Shown: positions 57,389-64,000 of the stretch, one piece after another
Numbering within the stretch: the stretch's first letter is position 1
How the letters are laid out: every line of letters starts with the position of its first letter
Assembly (NCBI RefSeq): GCF_005221325.1
Contig: NZ_CP039889.1
Span: forward strand, 868,001-932,000
DNA from: Agrobacterium tumefaciens
GTDB taxonomy: Bacteria > Pseudomonadota > Alphaproteobacteria > Rhizobiales > Rhizobiaceae
Reading direction: 5' to 3'
Length of the DNA stretch: 64,000 nt
The notes under the pieces: generated by a model
Database searches by the model: none
The model's input: the letters and a program-made list of their open reading frames with translations, nothing else
What the model was told of the DNA's origin: nothing
Position numbers and translations under genes: made by a program

Positions 57389-58226
57389 GTTCATCCGCGC
57401 CACCCTATCAAGCATCTTTGTCGGCGAGCGGCTTCGCCCGATCGATATGGATTATGCCGAGGCTATTGCCGCCTCGATGTCTGAACACGGGCAGATCAGC
57501 CCGATCATGATCCGCAAGACGCCAGCGAAAAAGGGCACTCCTTACACGCTGGTGGCGGGTGGCTATCGCACCACCGCCGCAACGCTGCTCGGCTGGAAGG
57601 AGATTGACGCCATCGTCGTCAAGGCTGACGCCGTTGAGGCACAGCTGCTCGAAATCTCCGAGAACCTCTATCGCAATGAGTTGAACCCGCTTGATCGCGC
57701 CATCTTCGTTATGAAGTACCGCGAACTTTGGGAAGAGAAGCATGGCGAGATCAAGCCCGGCCGTCCTTCGGAGAAAAACCGTAACGATTACGGAATTATC
57801 TTCTCCGGCGGGCGGGAGCTTTCCGAACGCGTAAAAGAGCGCTTCGGCTTCGGTCAAAGCACCTATGAGAAGGTGACCAGCATCGGGAAAAATCTCGATC
57901 CGGTGCTGAGACAGGCCGTGCGTGGCACCTCGGCGGAAAACGATCAGTCACAGCTTTTGACGCTGGCGAAACTTCCCCGTGAAGATCAGGTGAAGGTCGC
58001 AGCAGCGCTGAAGCACGAGCCGGACGTGAAGAAGGTTCTCGCCTTCACCAAGCCCCCCGCTCTGGTCACCCCGCCGCCCGCTCCTTCTCAATCAATCATC
58101 CTCACCAAACTGATCGCCGCCTGGGACGAGGCGAGCGAGGAAACCCGCGATAGCTTCCTTGAGCACATCGGCATGTCTGACGCGCCAGATGCCCTCATGG
58201 CTGCGATCCGCGAGGAGGCAGCATGA
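57381..58226 (+). CDS. ParB/Srx-fold nuclease-like protein
   Basis: The 281-residue protein has the ParB N-terminal pattern: ISPIMIRKTPAKKGTPYTLVAGGYRTTAATLLGW and then AQLLEISENLYRNELNPLDRA. A helix-turn-helix-like centre follows (GFGQSTYEKVTSIG), then a proline-rich linker and a helical tail. Stand-alone ParB-like proteins of this kind occur in the early region of rhizobial Mu-like phages; whether they cut, bind CTP or only bind DNA is unknown. It overlaps its neighbours on both sides. Confidence 0.82.
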   Translation: MAEFIRATLSSIFVGERLRPIDMDYAEAIAASMSEHGQISPIMIRKTPAKKGTPYTLVAGGYRTTAATLLGWKEIDAIVVKADAVEAQLLEISENLYRNELNPLDRAIFVMKYRELWEEKHGEIKPGRPSEKNRNDYGIIFSGGRELSERVKERFGFGQSTYEKVTSIGKNLDPVLRQAVRGTSAENDQSQLLTLAKLPREDQVKVAAALKHEPDVKKVLAFTKPPALVTPPPAPSQSIILTKLIAAWDEASEETRDSFLEHIGMSDAPDALMAAIREEAA

Positions 58227-58687
58227 GCACGAAACGCGACCCCAACCAGATGGACTTTTTCAAAGAGACCGTTTTCCCGGTGCGCTCTGCATCGGAACGT
58301 CTCGATATCGACCGCTTCCGCTCGACCCTGAAACGCGAGATGGCCCGTGCCATCCGTGAATGCCAGTATGACCGCGACACGATCGCGGCGCGCATGGCCT
58401 ATTACCTCGGCCTCGACAAGGTCTCGAAGTCGGCTCTCGACAGCTACACCGCCGAGAGCAAGACCGCCCACGACATCAGCATGCCGCGCTTCAAGGCGTT
58501 CGTTCGCGCCACCAACGCCTTCTGGCTCTGGGACGTCGTTGTTTCCGATGACGGCCTGTTGCTGCTCGAAGGCGACGAAGCCCGCCTCGCGGAAATGTCC
58601 CGCATTCGCCAGGAGCAAAAGAAGCTCGCCCAGGAACTGAAAGTTCTTCAGGCGACGCCGGTGCACATTCGTCGGGTGCGCAAATGA
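58223..58687 (+). CDS. Hypothetical protein upstream of MuA
   Basis: The 154-residue protein overlaps the ParB-like stop and the MuA start, both by ATGA. It reads as a helical DNA-binding-like protein (residues 30-75, with MARAIRECQYDRDTIAARM and LGLDKVSKSALDSYT) followed by a short coiled coil (RIRQEQKKLAQELKVLQ). Its fixed place before the transposase suggests a role in transposition control; I cannot name a family. Confidence 0.75.
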   Translation: MSTKRDPNQMDFFKETVFPVRSASERLDIDRFRSTLKREMARAIRECQYDRDTIAARMAYYLGLDKVSKSALDSYTAESKTAHDISMPRFKAFVRATNAFWLWDVVVSDDGLLLLEGDEARLAEMSRIRQEQKKLAQELKVLQATPVHIRRVRK

Positions 58688-60702
58688 AGAAAGAATGGTT
58701 CACATCCGCCGAATTGGCCCAGGCAGCTTTGCCGGGTATTCCGAGCACGCGCCAAGGGCTTGAGCTGTTTATCGCTCGCTCTGGAGTGCGATCCACCGCG
58801 AAAGCCCGCCCGAAGGCCGGGCAAGGCGGCGGGTTTGAGTACCATTATTCCTTCCTGCCTTCGGTTGCGCAGGCGAAGCTCGCATTTCTCAATGCGGAGC
58901 CGACCGATCCGCGCCCGTCGAAACTCTCGAAGATGCTTTGGGACCGTTTTGAGGCCCTTTCAGACGCCCATAAAGCGATCTGCAAGACCCGCTTCGCCGT
59001 CCTGACGGAAGTTGAGGAACTGCGGGCCTCGGGCATCAGCATGAAACATGCCGTCGCCCACGTTACTCGACGGGCTGACATCGTGCCCGCCACCTATTAC
59101 GAGTGGCGCAAGATGGTCGAAGGCCATTCCCGCCAGGACTGGCTCGCCGCGCTTGCCCCGTCATTCTCGGGCAGCGCCAGCGGAGAGGCCGCCGAGGTCA
59201 CGCCATGCCACCCCGAGGCGTGGAAAATCCTGAAATCCGACTTCCTGCGGCCGGAACGTCCATCCTTTAGCGCCTGCTACCGTCGCATGATGATGGTTGC
59301 CCGTGACCAGAACCTGTCGCCGATCCCTTCGGAGCGTTCCTTGCGCCGCCGCCTGGATGCGGAAGTGCCGAAGGCAGCGCAGATCATCGCGCGCGAAGGC
59401 AAGGATAAAGCGAAACAGCTTTTCCCTGCTCAGAAGCGCACCGTGGCACATCTGCACGCGATGAAGATCGTCAACACCGACGGTCACCAGCTCGACCTGT
59501 TTGTGCGGGCACCGTGGTCGGAGACGCCAGTGCGGGTGATCCTGATCGGTATTCAGGATGTCTATTCGCGCAAGGTTCTTTCGTGGACGCTCTCCGAAGC
59601 CGAAACGTGGGAGGCCGTCCGCATCTGCATCGGTTCGATGATCGAGAACCATGACGGCATCCTCCCCGAGCACATCTATATGGATAACGGCCGTGCCTTC
59701 GCGGGCAAGATGATCTCGGGCGGCGCAAAGACCCGTCACCGCTTCAAGGTCAATGAGGACGATGTTGCCGGCCTTTTGAAGACGCTCGACATCGAACCGC
59801 ATTTCGTTAAGCCGCGTTCCGGTCAGTCCAAGCCGATCGAACGCGCCTGGCGCGATCTCGCCGAGGAAATTTCCAAGCATCCGTCTATGTCCGGTTGCTA
59901 TACGGGCAACCGGCCGGACGCGAAGCCGGAAAACTACGGCAATAGCGCCGTGCCGCTCGAAACGCTCCAGCGCCACGTTGCGCAGTGCGTTGACGAGCAT
60001 AATCACCGGCTGAACCGTACAACGGAAACCGCCCACGGCCGCAGTTTTGCGCAGACGTTTGACGCGTCGATCGCCGAGCCGTCCACGATCGTCCGTTATG
60101 CCAGCATGGCCCAGCGTTCGCTCTGGATGCTCTCGGCCGTCGCCATAACGGCCCGAAAGCCGGACGGCGCGATCCACATGCACGGTAACCGCTACTGGCA
60201 CCCCGTGCTTAACGAGTGGATCAGCAAGAAGCTGACGGTTCGGTTCGATCCAGCCGACCTGCACAAGCCGGTCAAGGTCTACGACCCGGAAGGCCGCTTC
60301 CTTTGTGACGCCGACTGCCTGGCTAAAACCGGCTTTGCCGATACGGGCGCTGCCCGTCGCCAGGAGAAGGCACGCAAAACGCACGTCAAGAACCTTCAGG
60401 CGGTGGCCAAGAGCAATGCGGCGCTCTCACCGATGCAGCTTGGCGAGATCATGGAAAAGGGCCGCAAGGCCGAGGCTGCGAAGCGTCCGCAGACGCCGGT
60501 TCGTCCGGTCGTCACGCGCCTTGTCACCGGCAACCTTGCACATGCCCCGGTCGAGGCGGTCAGCGTCGATCATTTCGAAGACAGTTTTGCGCGTGGCCTC
60601 GCCCGAGTGGCGGGCGGGGAAAGCGCAATCATCCAATTCCCCACGGGGAATACCGAGGCAGGCGGCAAGCCTGCCCGCAAGAGAAGAGCCGAAAAGTACT
60701 GA
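58684..60702 (+). CDS. Mu-type DDE transposase (MuA)
   Basis: The 672-residue protein matches MuA in length and layout. It has an N-terminal winged-helix domain (WFTSAELAQAALPGIPSTRQGLE), a DNA-binding region, and an RNase H-like catalytic core with Asp near 265 (NTDGHQLDLF), Asp near 334 (YMDNGRAF) and Glu near 386 (SKPIERAWRDL), spaced as in MuA (269, 336, 392). A basic tail completes it. It should pair phage ends and catalyse strand transfer in replicative transposition. The core triad is complete, so the prophage is probably functional here. Confidence 0.96.
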   Translation: MKKEWFTSAELAQAALPGIPSTRQGLELFIARSGVRSTAKARPKAGQGGGFEYHYSFLPSVAQAKLAFLNAEPTDPRPSKLSKMLWDRFEALSDAHKAICKTRFAVLTEVEELRASGISMKHAVAHVTRRADIVPATYYEWRKMVEGHSRQDWLAALAPSFSGSASGEAAEVTPCHPEAWKILKSDFLRPERPSFSACYRRMMMVARDQNLSPIPSERSLRRRLDAEVPKAAQIIAREGKDKAKQLFPAQKRTVAHLHAMKIVNTDGHQLDLFVRAPWSETPVRVILIGIQDVYSRKVLSWTLSEAETWEAVRICIGSMIENHDGILPEHIYMDNGRAFAGKMISGGAKTRHRFKVNEDDVAGLLKTLDIEPHFVKPRSGQSKPIERAWRDLAEEISKHPSMSGCYTGNRPDAKPENYGNSAVPLETLQRHVAQCVDEHNHRLNRTTETAHGRSFAQTFDASIAEPSTIVRYASMAQRSLWMLSAVAITARKPDGAIHMHGNRYWHPVLNEWISKKLTVRFDPADLHKPVKVYDPEGRFLCDADCLAKTGFADTGAARRQEKARKTHVKNLQAVAKSNAALSPMQLGEIMEKGRKAEAAKRPQTPVRPVVTRLVTGNLAHAPVEAVSVDHFEDSFARGLARVAGGESAIIQFPTGNTEAGGKPARKRRAEKY

Positions 60703-60780
60703 GTACGGTTCCAGTCCAACAGGGCGAAAAAAAATGAGCGACCCAAAGGCCGCCCCACAATTGAACAAAGGAACCTTTAT

Positions 60781-61812
60781 ATGAAAAAGACGACCAGCAC
60801 AAATACCGTCTGGGAACAGTCTCAACCGACGATCGAGTTTACCGCCAAGCATCCGGCTTCCGACGTTGCCGAATGGCGCAAGCTAACGGCGCGCACCGTT
60901 GATGTCGCCGTGACTTACGGTTGGACGAAAGCCGAAGTGTCCCGCCGCTCGGGCGTTCCGGACGGCACGTTTTCCCCTTGGTTTAGCGGAAAGTACCTCG
61001 GCGTCCTGGCGAACGTAAATCAGCAGTTGGCCAACTGGCTCGATGCTATCGATGCCAGCCAGAACATGGCCGCTATCATGCCCGTGTCACCGCCTTTCCA
61101 GCGCACGACGGTCGGCATGGACGTTTACAACGCTCTTCTGTTTGCCCAGGTAACGTCCGGTTTCGTCCGCGTCACCCTGCCCGCAGGCTCTGGCAAAACC
61201 GCCGCTGTGGAGCACTTTGCCGCCACTCGGCCACATGTCTTTAAGGCGACGCTTAGCCCGAGCACCAAGACGGTTCACGGCATGCTCGTCGAGTTGTGTG
61301 CCGCTTTGGAGGTGCACGAGCATAATCCCGCAAAATTCGCCCGCGCCCTCGGTGCGAAGCTGAAGCGCGTTGGCGAAGGCTCGCTACTCATCATTGATGA
61401 GGCACAGAACGCGGTTCCGGACGCGATCAACCAGCTGCGTCACTTCGTGGACAATGATCATTGCGGCGTCGCTCTGATCGGCAATGAGGACACCGCGACC
61501 GCCTTTGTTAAGGATCAGGGTCGTTCAGTTGCCAGCCGTGCGCAGGTGCTTTCCCGCTTTGATCGGCAGGTCCGCACGGTTCGTAATCCGATTGCGGACG
61601 CGGAAATGCTGATCAAGGCATGGGGCGTAGAGGAAGGCAGCGATTGCGCAACCTTTCTAAAAGGTCTCTCCCAGAAGCCCGGGGCGCTTCGCCAGATCGA
61701 CCGCACCATGAAGGCCGCTTCCATGCTCGCCATCGGTGACGGCGAGGAAGGCGTTCGCCTGGAGCACCTTCAGGCCGCCTGGAAGAACCGCGACATGGGA
61801 GACAGCCTATGA
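60781..61812 (+). CDS. MuB-like AAA+ ATPase, transposition target selector
   Basis: The 343-residue protein has an N-terminal helix-turn-helix (VDVAVTYGWTKAEVSRRSGVPDGTFSPW, residues about 42-70), Walker A AGSGKT (about 135-140), and Walker B LLIIDEAQN (about 201-209), as in MuB. MuB coats target DNA in an ATP-dependent way, recruits MuA and gives target immunity. AAAGGA precedes the ATG. It follows MuA by 78 bp and overlaps the next gene by ATGA. Confidence 0.92.
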   Translation: MKKTTSTNTVWEQSQPTIEFTAKHPASDVAEWRKLTARTVDVAVTYGWTKAEVSRRSGVPDGTFSPWFSGKYLGVLANVNQQLANWLDAIDASQNMAAIMPVSPPFQRTTVGMDVYNALLFAQVTSGFVRVTLPAGSGKTAAVEHFAATRPHVFKATLSPSTKTVHGMLVELCAALEVHEHNPAKFARALGAKLKRVGEGSLLIIDEAQNAVPDAINQLRHFVDNDHCGVALIGNEDTATAFVKDQGRSVASRAQVLSRFDRQVRTVRNPIADAEMLIKAWGVEEGSDCATFLKGLSQKPGALRQIDRTMKAASMLAIGDGEEGVRLEHLQAAWKNRDMGDSL

Positions 61813-62135
61813 CGCCGGAAAACCCTTCCCTCAAATCTCACCTGGATTATCTCGCGGGCATCTTCGGGGAAGCCAAAAAGATGAAGCCGGACGAAAAACT
61901 GGAACTGGATGCGCAATCCGCCCAGACCGTCCTGAAAACCCTTCGCGCCCTGTCACAGCAGGCTGGCCATCTTGAGCTGGAGCTTTCCATTCTGCGCGAC
62001 AGCGAGGCCGGGAAGCTGCTCGCCAAGACCGCCGAGCAGCTCGCAACCGGCGAACTCACCGGCCTTCTGAAAAAGGCCGAAGGCAACATCATCCGCCCGA
62101 ACTTTGGAGGAAAGAAGAATGACGGCGAAGCCTGA
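61809..62135 (+). CDS. Hypothetical helical prophage protein
   Basis: The 108-residue protein is mostly helical with heptad-like leucines around residues 30-75. It is coupled to MuB by ATGA and overlaps the following gene by 17 bp. No family is recognised. Confidence 0.75.
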   Translation: MTPENPSLKSHLDYLAGIFGEAKKMKPDEKLELDAQSAQTVLKTLRALSQQAGHLELELSILRDSEAGKLLAKTAEQLATGELTGLLKKAEGNIIRPNFGGKKNDGEA

Positions 62136-62481
62136 CTGCGTTTCCGATCTCCTGCGTGAGCTTTATCGCGGCCTCAACGCGGAACTGGCCGAGAAGGGTC
62201 ACATCCACCTCGACCGCGCTATGTCGTCGAGGTTGGTGATGAATGTCGGCAAGATTGCCGACTACGCCCGTAATCTTGAAAACGCCTGGTCGTGCGCGGA
62301 ATGGAACCGCCGCGCCTTCGAGGATCGGCTGAAGCTGATTTCCGACATGACCGCCGTGACGGCCGAGGTGCTTCAGTTGATGAGGCCTGACATCGAGGAT
62401 GGCGGCAACGTCGTCCAGTTCCGCCCCAAGCCCTCCAATTCCCCCGCACCTTCCGCGCCGTCCGGTGGCGACGCGGCCTGA
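62119..62481 (+). CDS. Hypothetical prophage protein with disordered tail
   Basis: The 120-residue protein has a helical body and a Pro/Ser-rich C-terminal tail (PKPSNSPAPSAPSGG). The ATG at 62119 has a strong GGAGG ribosome site ten bases upstream inside the previous gene, so I prefer it to an in-frame ATG at 62104. Function unknown. Confidence 0.75.
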   Translation: MTAKPDCVSDLLRELYRGLNAELAEKGHIHLDRAMSSRLVMNVGKIADYARNLENAWSCAEWNRRAFEDRLKLISDMTAVTAEVLQLMRPDIEDGGNVVQFRPKPSNSPAPSAPSGGDAA

Positions 62482-62514
62482 TCCCCTTTCACATTAATTT
62501 ATGAGGTTGTACCC

Positions 62515-63264
62515 ATGCAGTCCGTCATTATCGCAGACCAGAAACCGAACCGCCCCACCTTCGAGGTGGCCGGCAAAACCTACGTGGAAGATATTCGCGG
62601 CCGGTTGATCCCGATCGAGGATTATCAGGAAGTCCAGGTCGAAGCCGGCAAGATCGAAATCAACGGTCATCCGCACGTTCAGGACGCCGAGGGCCGCTGG
62701 ATCGACTGGCGACTGGTGAAGGCCAAGGATCAGCTGCAGGACGAGATTGTCCGCGTGATCATAGCCTACGCCCTTGACCTTTCCGCGCAGATCACCCGTT
62801 TCCGTCGCCATACCGAGACCGACATCACCGGCATCATGGACGTTCTGCAGCAGGAATACGGTGTCACCATCGGCGGTCCCGGTGGGAATTTCACGCTGCG
62901 CACCTTTGACGATCTTCAGCGCGTAGAGGTCAAGGTCGGCAAGTTCATGGAGTTCGGTCCCGAGATCCACGTCGCCAAGAAGCTGATCGACGAATATCTG
63001 CGGGATCTGACTTCCGATGCCATTCCCGAGCTGAAGATGCTCGTCCTCGGCGCTTTCGAGGTGGACAAGAAGGGCAAGCTTGACCGCCAGAAAATCCTCG
63101 ACCTGAAGAAATACGCGATCACGGACGAGCGCTGGCAGCGCGCCATGCAGGCGATTTCAGATGCCGATCGCACGGTGATGGTGCGGGAATACCTGCATTT
63201 TAAGCACCGGAAATCTCAGCAGGACGAGTTCAAGTCCATCGTCATCAATCTGGCAAAGGCGTGA
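62515..63264 (+). CDS. DUF3164-family protein of Mu-like phages
   Basis: The 249-residue protein shows the DUF3164 layout: an N-terminal beta-rich part with RGRLIPIE, then DEIVRVIIAYALDLSAQITRFRRHTETDI and a long helical C-terminal half ending FKSIVINLAKA. Members lie downstream of MuB in many Mu-like phages; a role in transposition or replication is presumed, not shown. It starts 33 bp after the preceding stop. Confidence 0.82.
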   Translation: MQSVIIADQKPNRPTFEVAGKTYVEDIRGRLIPIEDYQEVQVEAGKIEINGHPHVQDAEGRWIDWRLVKAKDQLQDEIVRVIIAYALDLSAQITRFRRHTETDITGIMDVLQQEYGVTIGGPGGNFTLRTFDDLQRVEVKVGKFMEFGPEIHVAKKLIDEYLRDLTSDAIPELKMLVLGAFEVDKKGKLDRQKILDLKKYAITDERWQRAMQAISDADRTVMVREYLHFKHRKSQQDEFKSIVINLAKA

Positions 63265-63274
63265 GGTCAGCACC

Positions 63275-63712
63275 ATGGCACGAATTTACGTTGCGTCCTC
63301 CTGGCGCAATCCTCATCAGCCGATGATCGTCGCTCTTCTCCGCGACAACGGGCACGAGGTCTATGATTTCCGTAACCCGCCCAACAACACGGGCTTCGGC
63401 TGGCATCAGATCGGCCTTGCTCTGCCTTGCTCGGCTGAGGATTACCGCAACGCCCTTTTGACGCATCCACGTGCGGCACAGGGCTTCATGTCGGACTTCG
63501 CAGCGATGCGTTGGGCTGATACCTGCCTTCTGGTGTTGCCCTGCGGTCGCAGCGCCCACCTTGAGCTTGGCTGGATGGCCGGCGCTGGCAAACGCACTCT
63601 CATTCTCACTCAGGACGGCGAAGAGCCGGAGCTTATGGCGCTGTTAGCGGACACCATCTGCATCAATGCCGAGGAAGTTCTAATCGAGCTCCGGAAAGGT
63701 GGTGCAGCATGA
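63275..63712 (+). CDS. Nucleoside 2-deoxyribosyltransferase-like protein
   Basis: The 145-residue protein opens with RIYVASSWRNPHQ and later has DFAAMRWADTCLLVLPCGRSAHLELGWMAGAGK, the pattern of the nucleoside deoxyribosyltransferase-like superfamily with the acidic SAHLELG element. Such enzymes cleave or exchange nucleoside N-glycosidic bonds; in phages they may alter nucleotide pools or make signals. Substrate unknown. It overlaps the next start by ATGA. Confidence 0.8.
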   Translation: MARIYVASSWRNPHQPMIVALLRDNGHEVYDFRNPPNNTGFGWHQIGLALPCSAEDYRNALLTHPRAAQGFMSDFAAMRWADTCLLVLPCGRSAHLELGWMAGAGKRTLILTQDGEEPELMALLADTICINAEEVLIELRKGGAA

Positions 63713-64000
63713 ACGGTCTCCTCTCCATCAAGCTCATTGCCGCTTCTGTCTCTCCTGCAGGTGATGGCGTATTCAATGTTGAGACGATCAGTTCATCTGT
63801 TGGCAATGCTCTGGCCGATGATCCTGCCGTATTGGCGGACGTGCTGTCGGAGCTTTCCTATTGCCTTTATTGGAACGAAGAGAGTGGCCGCCTTGACTAC
63901 GTCAATCGTCTGAAGGCGACCTGCAACAACAGAGCCTTTGAAGTGCTGGAGTTTCTTTACGAAGGCGTATTGGAGGTTCCGGAACTTGCAGATCACCTCA
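63709..64000 (+). CDS. Hypothetical prophage protein (partial, runs off right edge)
   Basis: The frame opens at an ATG overlapping the previous stop and stays open to the window end, giving 97 visible residues (MNGLLSIKLIAASVSPAGDG and onward). No family is recognised. Its codon use and coupling to the previous gene support it as real. Confidence 0.7.
   Translation, partial: MNGLLSIKLIAASVSPAGDGVFNVETISSSVGNALADDPAVLADVLSELSYCLYWNEESGRLDYVNRLKATCNNRAFEVLEFLYEGVLEVPELADHL

Noticed and set aside
1-64000. CRISPR arrays, rRNA genes, insertion sequences other than the Mu-like prophage
   Set aside because: No regularly spaced repeats, rRNA sequence or other transposase were seen on reading both strands.

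Overview
The window looks like an Agrobacterium/Rhizobium-group alphaproteobacterium. The evidence is high-GC codon use throughout, a TGA-N9-TCA palindrome of the RirA iron-responsive (IRO) type, the YbbN/CnoX-like, LON-domain and Trm112-family gene run, and a Mu-like prophage of the type seen in Rhizobiales. No rRNA, CRISPR array or plasmid replication system was seen.

Region 1 (1-33.9 kb) is a large mixed PKS/NRPS locus. Leftward from a shared control region run a fatty acyl-AMP ligase with a fused carrier protein and the start of a ketosynthase gene cut by the window edge. Rightward run, mostly with overlapping ATGA junctions: a TubC-docked C-A-T-R NRPS, a SAM methyltransferase, a class III aminotransferase, an MbtH-like protein, two small coupled genes (the second resembles the tryptophan 2,3-dioxygenase heme superfamily), a KS-AT-(degenerate KR)-ACP PKS, a C-A-T-Cy-A(Ox)-T NRPS predicted to install a thiazole from Cys, a C-A-T-C-A-T-E NRPS (first A reads as Gly), a C-T protein without an A domain, a thioesterase and a FhuF-like ferric reductase. 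The parts suggest an amphiphilic lipopeptide siderophore. Reductive release, transamination and N-methylation of an aromatic, DOPA-type terminal residue would fit the anachelin/fabrubactin family, whose hallmark is the dimethylated tetrahydroquinoline (Dmaq) end group. That family assignment is inferred from gene content and recalled literature.

Region 2 (33.9-42.2 kb) is the matching uptake and signalling set: a TonB-dependent receptor with an N-terminal STN signalling domain, a periplasmic binding protein, two FecCD-type permeases, an ATPase, then an ECF sigma factor and a FecR-type anti-sigma regulator. Synthesis, export of the signal from the receptor, import and iron release are thus encoded together.

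Region 3 (42.3-53.7 kb) is chromosomal: leftward penicillin-binding protein 1C and an alpha-2-macroglobulin-like protein in one operon, a Trm112-family protein, a LON-domain protein, a thioredoxin/TPR protein and a YbaK/ProX tRNA-editing protein, then a tRNA-Gly(GCC) and a glutathione S-transferase-like gene on the plus strand. About 650 bp without a gene follow, holding a strong hairpin and an unexplained 11-bp inverted repeat.

Region 4 (about 54.2-64 kb, running off the right edge) is the left, early part of a Mu-like transposable prophage: a leftward single-gene unit with its own promoter, operator-like repeat and terminator, a leftward S24-type repressor, an operator/early promoter region, then rightward Ner, small proteins, a DnaA-domain-IV-like protein, a ParB-like protein, MuA transposase, MuB ATPase, a DUF3164-type protein and a nucleoside deoxyribosyltransferase-like protein. 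The exact left end of the prophage was not located.
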